The position numbers and the translations under genes are program-made. Shown here piece after piece: positions 35,276 through 44,280 of a stretch of 64,000 nt of DNA. The stretch is from Riptortus pedestris (taxonomy: Eukaryota > Arthropoda > Insecta > Hemiptera > Alydidae): contig CM032233.1 in the NCBI GenBank assembly GCA_019009955.1, positions 94,096,501-94,160,500 of the forward strand, written 5' to 3'. Numbering within the stretch: position 1 is the first letter of the stretch; every line of letters begins with the position of its first letter. The notes under the pieces are model-generated. The model saw only the letters and a program-made list of their open reading frames with translations, was not told where the DNA came from and searched no databases.

Positions 35276-35601
35276 TTGTGGGAGTGTAGTAGTGTTTGTG
35301 AGGAGTTGGGTGCTGGGTAATAGGGATTGCCTAGGAGCTGACCACCCGCCGAAGCGGCCATATAAAAAAACCAAGCTTGATTTATTATATCCACACCGGT
35401 AGCCTGCCTTCCAACACCGTCTCATAATTAGAGGGTGAGATCCTGCCTCCCTCCAGCCTCTTTCACTCCTGTTTACAAAATGACCCTAGGAAAGCCTTCT
35501 GTGCCGGTATATCCCTTGGTTGCCCCCGATGTTCAAGCTTAACGAATAACTCTATAATGCCTCAACTACATTACTTTGTTATACCATGGAGTCAATCATT
35601 T
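35276..35601. other. Low-copy DNA, nothing identified
   Basis: Moderately GC-rich; no repeat or coding call supported. Confidence 0.4.
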
Positions 35602-35704
35602 TAGGAGATTTCCCATAAAAGAAAACACCTTTCCTGGGTAAACTCATATAGTCATTTTTGAAAAATGACTACCTAGAATGACCGAATTACATTGCATCCA
35701 AAGT

Positions 35705-35705
<1 letters not shown>

Positions 35706-35791
<86 letters not shown>
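35706..35791. repeat. (CA)n(TA)n microsatellite
   Basis: Hinge tract of a family A element. Confidence 0.95.
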
Positions 35792-35793
<2 letters not shown>

Positions 35794-36020
35794 TCTAGTG
35801 GTCTCTATTTTTGTTTAACTGTTACGAGACGCGATATCCACGTGTTGGAAGCACTAAGAAAGATCAAGTTCGCTCTCGGCTGAAATCGGACTGGCGAGGG
35901 GGGGGTGGGGGGGTGGGGGTGAAGAATTTCGAAAATTCTTAATATTTCCGTTATTATGCATCTGATCGAAAAATTGTATAAAAACCAATCTTATTGAAAA
36001 TGTAATGATCAATTAATGTT

Positions 36021-36282
36021 ACTATTGTCATACCTCTCGGTGGAGACCGTCGTCACTGGCTGATGGTTGAGTACCGCTGGCAAGCGCTTTCAAAGCGATG
36101 GCATCATCTTCAAGCCTGTCAATAGTTGTACTGAGTTGGTTGTCCGTCAGTCAGTGGGTTTTATGCTCTGTTCACCGTATTAGTAGGTACTCAACCATCA
36201 GCCAGTGACGACGGTCTCCACCGAGAGGTATGACAATAGTATCATTTATATTGGCGGTTCTAACCCTTTATTTGAATTATCT
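36021..36282. mobile_element. Inverted-repeat insertion with 9-bp target duplication
   Basis: Arms 36021-36075 and 36186-36240 are exact 55-bp complements (start actattgtcatacctctcgg). The spacer, read on the minus strand, includes cttgaagatgatgccatcgc followed by tttgaaagcgcttgcc, the type of sequence seen at Penelope-like termini. attaatgtt stands at 36012-36020 and again at 36283-36291. Likely a terminal inverted fragment of a Penelope-like element. Confidence 0.65.
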
Positions 36283-36500
36283 ATTAATGTTGTTATTTAT
36301 TTTTACTATTAACCGAGATATTTGCATTTTTTAGTTTTCGCCTTTCAGTAAGCCTCCACTCCTACTCGTATATAACAATAAACTGTTATATCATGAAACA
36401 CTTTATTTGAAGCCTATTTGACAAATATTGTTCTTATTGAACTTTTACGTCTTGAGATAAGTAATAATAACGCAGCCTCTGCATGACGGACATTATTTAT

Positions 36501-37456
36501 AAATTCTTCAAAGTTTCATGGCAAGGGTCACCAATAAAATACTTTTTTTTTTTTGTGCAAACTCTACTGATACTGCCCTACATGTTTCGTGGCTTACATG
36601 TCACCTCTTCCTCTGAAGAGGTGGCATGTATGCCCCTATTCAAAAAAATAATAACGTTAATTTAATCTTCAAAACCCTAATAATACCCCTGATAATTCTT
36701 TGCCAGATATTGTATTAGTAAGTGCCTACTTACACGATATATTTATTAAATCTAATTACAGATTGCTGCTTATATTTGTGAAGTGCTCGTTCATTGCGAC
36801 TGTCCCTCCCTCACTGGGGAGGGTACTGAGATTCCCGAAGTAGTTTAAGTTAGCTGACTACAGGCCGACTAATTTACACGTCAACCTTGAACTCGATTAT
36901 TTCGGGTCATAATTTAAAATCGATTATTTTAAGACGAAATGTTATAAAGTATATGATTGAGGTATTTAATTTCTGTTTTTTTTCTTTATTGCATTTTTTT
37001 TCTATTTTTTGTTATGTGAATATTCTCTTTTATATTTCGTTTAGTATAATTTCTTACTTTATCAATTATATGAACTTTTTCAAAATTGAAGATGCGTTTC
37101 TTGGAAACGGAATGGTCCGTCAAAGCTATTTTATTTTCATTATTGTCAATACTTTTTACGTGTTGCTTTAACCTTTTATTCAGCAGCTGCGGGGATTCAC
37201 CAATATAAGTTTCATTGCAGGTGTTACAGCTTATTTCGTATATATTATATTTATATTTTGATTCTATGACTTTATCTTTAATTCAACTAAATTTTTTTTG
37301 TATTTTATTGTTATATTTCCAGGCTATATTACATACCTCGTTAGAAATTAGTTTTAGTTTTCTATATATTTGTGGGTGATAGTTGAATGACTAAAACGGT
37401 TGTACAAAAAAAAAAAACAACACTTTATTGGTAACCCTTGTTATGAAACTTTGAAG
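36501..37456 (-). mobile_element. Penelope-like element, 5'-truncated, inverted flanks
   Basis: About 55 bp at 36501-36560 (cttcaaagtttcatggcaag then ggtcaccaataaaatac, poly-T, gtgcaaa) recurs in inverted orientation at 37400-37456. Between them a minus-strand frame encodes a GIY-YIG domain. Near the 3' side the minus strand has cttcagaggaagaggtgaca then tgtaagccacgaaacatgt, again the Penelope-type terminal motif. Inverted terminal copies are a known arrangement for Penelope-like elements. The reverse-transcriptase part is missing. Confidence 0.7.
36975..37385 (-). pseudogene. GIY-YIG endonuclease domain of a Penelope-like ORF
   Basis: Minus-strand frame beginning near 37385 (residues NYHPQIYRKLKLISNEVCNI) with one in-frame TGA at about 37288, continuing through IKDKVIES, then YEISCNTCNETYIGE at about 37238-37195. 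It runs on through LLNKRLKQHV and ALTDHSV to a stop near 36988. YEISC..C..TYIGE followed by R-L-x-x-H is the core of the GIY-YIG nuclease fused to the reverse transcriptase in Penelope-like elements; it cuts target DNA during insertion. A stop codon and 5' truncation make this copy dead. Confidence in the domain is high. Confidence 0.75.
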
Positions 37457-38936
37457 AAAAAAAATGTATGTATGTGTGTGCGTGTGTGTCTGTGTATATA
37501 TATATATTTAATATAAGGGGGCGTTGGAGGCGCCGGCGGCCGTGCAAGTTGAGGCTTGGGTACATATACAACTACCCTCAGTAAGCTGAAGGTAAATATA
37601 GGTTCAGGCTCTCTGTCAAGGGAGCACTTTAGTACACCGATTCGCTACCAGAGCGTGCTAGTGTCGCAGCACTTATGGATCAGCGAGAGTCTAAGGAGTA
37701 TATTACGTATAACAGCCAATAGGGGTGACAATCGATGACACTCCTAGATCCCGTTCACAGGCAGGCTGGCATTGGGTGAACTAATCATAGACTCTTCAGC
37801 GGCCATTCCTTTTCTAGAAAAAACTTTCTGATTAAGAATTTTCTTAAGTTTCGGGTTCCCCGCCCTCCCTTGTCACTCAGTTGAATGTCGCCAACCTATG
37901 TTATTACCATTTTCATTTTCATCCGAGCAAATATTAATGTTTTACACGTGGAATTTAAATGTAATTGTGGGTATTGTGCGGATTATATCCATTGAGAAAG
38001 TTTAGATAGTACTTTATGCCGGTTGACCTTTACAAGTTGGAGTTGTTTATCATTTACCTCAGTTTGTTAACAAATAGGAGTAATTTTAGCCAACGAACAA
38101 GTTCCTTCGTACGTCACTGTTTAGACCATTATGGATTTCTGTTATTTTATATATGCCATGATTTTTGTACAATTGTTAATTATCAATGCAGAAAGATACA
38201 AACATAAGTATTTCAAAGTTTTAAAGCCGCTAAACAAATAATAATACATTAGGTTGCTATACGTTCAAATTAATCACTTTAAAGAAACAATATCAAAAAA
38301 TAAAGACATGTCTTGGGTTTAAACGTTATATTTGAAAATGATAGTGCGGTCTTTTACATGTATATATAAATATACATTCTATTATTTTTTATTTAACTGC
38401 TTTTGACATTAATATGATCATTTTTATAGTAACATTAAATTTGGGTATCTGTGAAAACGTAATCTAGACATTGATTTATTGCCTATGCTCAAGGGAACTT
38501 ATAGGCACTTAGCTAATCTATTCCAAAAATGAATATTGTAGACTCAATCATAAACTCAACTTAATATTTCAGAATACACAGTAAATACACGCCTGTGCAT
38601 ACAGATAGACGAGCTGGTGATAAAAACAAAACAAAGAAATTTAAATCGATTTGGTTTTTCAATGTTTGACTTGAAACCACAAAACCAAGAATGTTTTTTT
38701 TAAAATCTGATCACTTGACCGCAGAGGATCACAATTTCCCTTTCATTCAATTTATTACAGCTCAAAAGGTTTCAAGTGCTTTACATGAACGGCGCATCAG
38801 TACAATCCTTACTTCTACTAAAATTGTTTATCATACTAACATCGATTGCAAAGATCTATCTTAGCATTTGGTGCCGGGTTGAGTCTTCTTATCAATCCGG
38901 TCAAGAGGAAGATTGTCTCTCTAGGCTGATTCTGTT
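37457..38936. other. Low-copy DNA, nothing identified
   Basis: Starts with a short (GT)/(TA) tract (37466-37508). 37510-37880 is GC-richer without a convincing frame; the rest is AT-rich. Confidence 0.45.
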
Positions 38937-39296
38937 TTAGCAGATCAGCTATTGAGGTTGCACTCACGGTGGGGTTTTCGAAAAAAAAATCCAAATGTCC
39001 ATCGATCCTACCCAGAATATGATGAAAATGAGGTCCGTTTAAAATTTTATATTTTGTTAAACTTTTGATTTTCTGAAATCGTAGCTGTATATAGGTTTTG
39101 GTAACTCAAGTATTGAGCGAGTTATTTGTATCTTCTTGTTTTCTGCCTTCTTTAAACTCCCCCCCCTCCCCATTTTACTCATCGGTTTTTTTACATATAA
39201 ATAGAGAATATGTGGTGAGATGAGAGCACAAGTGTGATATACCAACACTTGGGAAATCTGCTTAGTTGACGCAGATCCGCTCCCTGCTTGACGAAC
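38937..39296 (+). mobile_element. Family A element, short
   Basis: Left end tttagcagatcagctattga (palindrome deleted), catcgatcctacccagaata, gaggtccgtttaaaat, shortened middle with a C tract near 39160, right end gggaaatctgcttagttgac with gcttgacgaacg. Confidence 0.6.
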
Positions 39297-40445
39297 GTAA
39301 CTAAACACGTTGTTGTAGTTGTAAGGATTGTACTTATGATGAGGCGATGAAGTTAACATGTAGAGTTTTAACTAAGTGAATGAACGAAAAATTTTGTTTC
39401 TATGAATTCTGATCCTGTGCCTACAAGTGATATCAGATTAATGTTGTTGGATCATTGGCGAATCATCAATCATTAAAAACAATATTTTAAATGTTAATTA
39501 TTTTTCAAAAAAAAAGAATTTATAATATTGCCCCGATAGCCAGCACATGAATGATCACCATTGTCAGGACATTTCGAGGAAGGGAATGGTCCCAACAGGT
39601 GAAGGCATTGAATTTTAAGTCGATCTTTGATAACCGCAAAAATAAAATATATTGGCCAACATGGGTTTGAGAGAAGTCCTAGTTCTAGCTGGCTACCACT
39701 GACTGACTTCGCCCAATAAGAGGTTAATTACTAATATAAATGTGTCATTTTTCATCTGAAATGTATATGAACTCATGCTATTTGCAAAACTTACTTTTAC
39801 GTTTCATTTCAATTTACAAATTACAAGACTATCGAAAACCATTACTGAACATTACTGAGTAATTATTGTACTTATACAGGCGACCGGAAGAAATTAATCG
39901 AATTTGTAATCATGTTGACACTTATGCCTCAAGGTTAAAGTAGTTTTCCTTTCAATTTGTGTAGGGAATAGATATTTCCTTTGAATTTTGTGAGATTTAG
40001 AACGTGGGTAACTAGAAACCTTCAAAAATTGGTATAAAAAAAATTTATATGAGATAATTAGTAATCTTTGAGTAGATTTGCACAAAAAAATCATTAGTAA
40101 CTTCCATTTTTCTACAATCTCAATTTTTAGACATGAAAATAGGTGATGGAGTGTTACTGAAACATGGGTCTTAAAATAACTCAAGTATAATACAGATTTG
40201 GAGATCTGGTTTCTACTAACCTTCATCTAGATCATTCGCCGCCTGACTCGAGGTCAGAATTTTTACGTAGTGAGTGATCAACTCGTAATTTTCGTGTTAC
40301 TGACCGGCTGCCAAGCCCGGTTTATCAGCATTGATTTTGTATACTGATAAATAAAAAAAAAGCAAGTTTCAAAAGAGGTTACCAGTTAAATGAAATTTTA
40401 AATCCACTGATAATATTTCAAGTTTTATTTTCTTGAAGTCTATTG
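39297..40445. other. Low-copy DNA, nothing identified
   Basis: No repeat family. The minus-strand frame at 39894-40226 (110 codons) is Lys-, Ser- and Leu-rich and not recognised. Confidence 0.45.
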
Positions 40446-40577
40446 CTTTTAGCAGATTTCCCTTAGGGGAAATCAGCTATTGAGGTCGTACTCATGACGC
40501 GATTTTCGAAATTTTTCTTCAAATGTCCATCGATCCTACCCAGGAGATGACGAAAATGAGGTCCGTTTAAAACTGTA

Positions 40578-40650
<73 letters not shown>

Positions 40651-41409
40651 CTGTTACTGCTCTAGCGGTTGCAATTATTGTTTAATCGTTACCAAACTCG
40701 ATATTTAGGCGTTTTATGTAAAAAGAAAGATCAAGTTCGTTAACGGCTGGAATCGGGGCAGGGGGAGGGGGGGTTTAGAGGCGAGGATTTTCGAAAATTC
40801 GAAATATCTCCGTTACCATAGGTCGGATCGAATCATTGTATAGAACCAATCTTATTGCAAATAAAATGTACTATAAATGTTGTTACATACATTTATTCAC
40901 TATCTTAAATATTAACCGAGATATTTGTATTTTTCAGTTTTCAGCCATCAGCAAACCGCCACTTCTACTCATGTTACATAAACAATGCTCTGCTGCATAA
41001 TAAATCACATTATACGAGATACATGCAAATATATCCTGGTGACTCCCCCCCCCCCCGTCTTAAGGTTTTGGGCTACTAAAATTTGATTGATTGAGATAAC
41101 AATTATTCTGACTCATTGTTAATTACAGTACTAGATATAGTAAATAGTTCTCAATAAAATTAATATTTTATATTCTGATATATTTCAGTAAATGTTTTTC
41201 TTTCCTGTGTGAGGCTGGCAGTCCCATTTGTTGACATTTCTAACCTAACGCTTCCTGTCGGCAGGTTATTGCAATTGGATGAAACATCTCTTATTTCCGT
41301 TTGGATTTATTCACGGAGGTGTTGTGTTAATGGTATGTAGAATTATCTATTACTAAAATTCACGAGGGAAATATGCTTAGTTTACGCAGGCCCTGCGTGA
41401 CGGACTTTT
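40446..41409 (+). mobile_element. Family A element, full length
   Basis: Left end ttttagcagatttcccttag, aaatcagctattgaggtcgt, catcgatcctacccaggaga; (TA)n at 40577-40647; standard middle to 40960, then the variant middle shared with the copy at 2362; right end acgagggaaatatgcttagt, acgcaggccctgcgtgacgg. About 960 bp including the microsatellite. Confidence 0.78.
40577..40647. repeat. (TA)n microsatellite
   Basis: Hinge of a family A element with no insertion in it. Confidence 0.95.
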
Positions 41410-41896
41410 TATTTTTCTGATTTACCTTCAACTTAAATAATATATCCTATTCAATGTATATTTATCAGAATCGTTGACCCTTATTTACCTGGCCCATATT
41501 TCAAGCTAAGGTACGATTTATACCAACTTACTTGAGCATGGAGATCTCATCCATCGCTAAAAGCCGTTCTTGTGTCTACAGACTGCACCTGTAGATTATT
41601 TCTTTGAACAGGAAATGTTGAATTCCATGGTAGCAAACCTGAGAGGAAGAGAGTCCCTAGGATTTGTTGTGGTTCCCCGTTGCTTTCAGCCACAATTGAG
41701 GCATTAGAAAAATGGAAAATATTTTGTTCGATGAAAGCATTGTTGGAGAGCCATCTTCCTGCAGCCCGCAGCTTGCATAGTTAAGGTGCATGCATTACCT
41801 AAAAAACGCTTCTTGACTTCTGTTTCAATCTACCATCCAGAGTATCTTGTCTCAGTGAGTTGTTGTTATTAAGAGTGAGGAACCAATAAATATATA

Positions 41897-41899
<3 letters not shown>
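41410..41899. other. Low-copy DNA, nothing identified
   Basis: Slightly GC-richer around 41500-41850; no coding or repeat call supported. Confidence 0.45.

Positions 41900-41950
<51 letters not shown>
41900..41950. repeat. (TA)n microsatellite
   Basis: Lies at the 3' end of the R2-type LINE copy 1. Confidence 0.95.
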
Positions 41951-41953
<3 letters not shown>

Positions 41954-42465
41954 AAAAAACAAAAAAAAATAAGCTACCCTCTTTCTGAGGATACATGTGT
42001 GGTCAGCCTCCTAATCTGCCAGTTTATTGGTAAAATTTTTTTTATTATTTTTCTTTAATTTTGTTTAAATTGTATGAAAATTTGGAATCTTTTAAATTGA
42101 ATGGTGCAAATTATGGAAGTATCTCAGGCGAGAGTGCAGTAATTCATCTTTTTTTTTTATATATAAATGATGATTCACAATTCTTCTCGATGATTTTAGG
42201 ATAAGTGTGGATAAGTCCTGCAGATCATCTTTTGTCAGTCCATATTCTGTTAATATCTTCATCGTTTTTTTATGGAGGACTCGTCTTGAGCCGAAAAATA
42301 GCCCCATAACCGCCCAGTCTTGGATTTCGTTATTTTTCTGAGAAATAGAGGCTACATGGTTCGTATATTGCTTTCTTTTCTTGGTCCACCTCATCTTCTT
42401 GATTTTTGTTCATCTCAAAACGGACAGTAGGATCCGGAATTAAGCCCTCCTTTTCATTTTTCTTG

Positions 42466-42466
<1 letters not shown>
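41951..42466 (-). mobile_element. R2-type LINE 3' end, copy 1, between (TA)n tracts
   Basis: Minus-strand fragment containing the ORF C-terminus and a 3' UTR with gattaggaggctgacc, a small hairpin (cctc-agaaa-gagg) and a T/G-rich tail (gcttatttttttttg) that runs directly into (TA)n. The 5' end is also cut off at a (TA)n tract (42467-42513). The 3' UTR matches that of copy 2 at 59529-60147. Confidence 0.65.
42092..42465 (-). pseudogene. R2-type LINE ORF C-terminus, nuclease-like domain
   Basis: Two frames joined by a frameshift near 42345. The first (42345-42465) has GLIPDPTVRFEMNKNQ and EKKAIYEPCSLYF. The second (42092-42394) has WAVMGLFFGSRRVLHKKT, EYGLTKDDLQDLSTLILKSS and RIVNHHLY. The DPTVRFE block and the VMGLxxGSR block match the C-terminal region found in reverse-transcriptase proteins annotated as type-2 (R2-like) retrotransposable elements in arthropods, which carry a restriction-like endonuclease. 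Truncated and frameshifted, so inactive. Clade call is from memory of the family and moderate. Confidence 0.55.

Positions 42467-42513
<47 letters not shown>
42467..42513. repeat. (TA)n microsatellite
   Basis: Lies at the truncated 5' side of the R2-type LINE copy 1. Confidence 0.95.
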
Positions 42514-42518
<5 letters not shown>

Positions 42519-42558
42519 GTGTGTATATACTTATGCATTTATGGTGTCTATCTACTTA

Positions 42559-42559
<1 letters not shown>

Positions 42560-42622
<63 letters not shown>
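42560..42622. repeat. (CA)n microsatellite
   Basis: About 31 CA units, immediately upstream of an RTE-like fragment. Confidence 0.95.
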
Positions 42623-42625
<3 letters not shown>

Positions 42626-43045
42626 CACTTGCTAAGCAAGCCTTCCAAAGCAAAAGGAGTATTTCGATTAGAAACTATATAACTACGGATACCAGAAAAA
42701 TGTTTGCTGTCTTTTGTTTGGAGTGTACTGCTTTACGAGAGCGAAAGTGCCAATATAATAGATTGCAAGCAATGAAAATTTGGATTACACACAGAATCGC
42801 CAGAACAAGTTTGAGTCCCTTCAAGGTCATGTAAAGAACGAGGCAGAAACTTACTGGAAATAAGGCACGGCGATTTAAATACAAACATATTTGTAGATTG
42901 GAGAAGGGGCAAGAATGACGTCAGGAAAGTTTGTTTTTTAACGAGGTCTAACATCTTGTGGATTTCGGTAATGGCAATATGAAAAGAGCAGCTTCCGCAA
43001 GGCCCTAATGGTTGCATCTATAAGGCATAGTCTTTAGATCGGGTT

Positions 43046-43047
<2 letters not shown>
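42623..43047 (+). pseudogene. RTE-type LINE ORF C-terminal fragment
   Basis: Plus frame from 42623: residues AKQAFQSKRS, RNYITTDTRKMFAVFCLECT, then RLQAMKIWITHRIARTSLS. This follows the order of the post-catalytic part of RTE-like reverse transcriptases (AKxAFxxKxxLL, IDxRKxFVKxFVWSV, MWxWRRMxRISW). A frameshift near 42832 continues as KNEAETYW, and residues NKARRFKYKH and MKRAASARPL recall the downstream RARKxKWIGH and MKRxAxDR blocks. Several stops; no catalytic core. It is bounded by (CA)n on the 5' side and (GT)n on the 3' side. Confidence 0.6.

Positions 43048-43127
<80 letters not shown>
43048..43127. repeat. (GT)n microsatellite
   Basis: About 40 GT units just downstream of the RTE-like fragment. 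Confidence 0.95.
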
Positions 43128-43129
<2 letters not shown>

Positions 43130-43342
43130 CAAACATTAGAGGAACTTACTTTATTTTATATATGAAACTGAGGGAGTGAGAGGTGGTTAACAGCAGTCAA
43201 CTTGACCCTCGTTATTGAGTTCTGATTTCAGCTGAATAACGCTGCTAACTTAATAATCAAGGTTGGTGTAGCTTTTAGGACAGTTCATATAGGACGGGAA
43301 GAGGACGAAGAGTTATTTCAAGATGTTTTGCAGTGAAAGCGA

Positions 43343-43377
<35 letters not shown>

Positions 43378-43393
43378 CGTGCGTGCGTGCGTG
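43343..43393. repeat. (GT)n(GC)n(GTGC)n microsatellite
   Basis: GT repeats pass into GCGC and GTGC repeats. Confidence 0.9.
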
Positions 43394-43438
43394 GTTTAGA
43401 GTACAATAATTATTAATAATTAATTTTATTCCAGACAA

Positions 43439-43545
43439 AACATCCTAAAATCCCACCCTGGCTAGAAAAGGGTGGTAACCTGTACATAACCCGTCCCAAT
43501 TAGCCTAAGTACCAAAACGTGGACGTTAATAAATAATAATAATAA
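43439..43545 (+). mobile_element. 5'-truncated SINE with 12-bp target duplication
   Basis: Contains ccctggctagaaaagggtgg, ccgtcccaattagcctaagt and gtggacgttaataaataata; the tRNA-like head is missing. tattccagacaa stands at 43427-43438 and at 43546-43557. Confidence 0.85.
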
Positions 43546-43619
43546 TATTCCAGACAAGGATAATCTTTTGATTTAAAATTGGGTTTATATCTCCGACAAG
43601 TTAGTTTATGAATGTTGTC

Positions 43620-44280
43620 AGAGCCATAGAAGAAAGTATTAGTAAAGAGTTTGTGAGGGTGGAGGTGGGTGGGTGGCTAGGGAAAGGCTAGGAGAGGGTT
43701 GGAATTAGAAGTGGAAACATACATCGATAGTGACATTGTCGGTTAATGGTCGGTCTGGAGAGAAGCTGGATCTGGCTGGAAAAAGGGGATGAGTATAGGA
43801 TATGGTAGAGGATGGGGGTGGATGGGGCTGGAGGGGTAGGGGGAGTGTAGCAGTGCGGAGATAGGGGGGCAGGGGGTGGGGGCGTATTAAGGGAGTGTGT
43901 TTAGCTTTTTAGCCAGAGCGGAGCGGGAGGTCGGTGAAGATGGGATATAAGAGGAGGGATAGGGAGGAGATGGGGGGGAGGTAGGGGGGGGGGGCTCTAT
44001 GCTGTGTGGCTTTTCCACTGTTATTCACCAGGGGCCGACCCCACTACTTTGGATTGCCGAGCTCTTGTGACGCGATCTACGGTCTTATTGATCCGGGGGG
44101 CCTCACTTCTCCTCGCTCCGCTCTCTTTGCCCCAAAAACCAAACCCCTCCCCCCCTCCTGCCAGCCCCCTAATCGCCCACCCCCCTAGGTACCCTATCTT
44201 CGTCCCCCTCACTCTTAGACACTACTCTTGAATACAATCTTCTTAACCACAACTAATCCCCCCCCCCTTCCCTTCATCTC
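43620..44280. other. G-rich then C-rich low-complexity segment
   Basis: 43620-43995 is strongly G-rich on the plus strand with many runs of four or more G. 44100-44280 is C-rich. Short frames at 44004-44231 on both strands follow from this composition and are not credible genes. Confidence 0.7.

Larger units (their letters stand above)
35602..36495 (+). mobile_element. Family A element with an inverted-repeat insertion
   Basis: Degenerate left end (aggagatttcccataaaaga), hinge (CA)n(TA)n at 35706-35791, middle with G tracts near 35900-35925, and right end remnant acgcagcctctgcatgacgg at 36472-36491. The middle is interrupted at 36021-36282 by a separate insertion. Confidence 0.6.

Noticed and set aside
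39894..40226. A 110-codon minus-strand gene
   Set aside because: No motif, no start context, composition typical of chance frames in AT-rich DNA.
42406..42834. A 142-codon plus-strand protein
   Set aside because: It stitches the reverse of an R2-type LINE, a (TA)n tract, a (CA)n tract and an RTE fragment into one frame by chance. Only the last part reflects a real, dead LINE reading frame.
44004..44231. Pro-rich and Gly-rich proteins on opposite strands
   Set aside because: They follow from C-rich and G-rich low-complexity DNA and lack any supporting motif.
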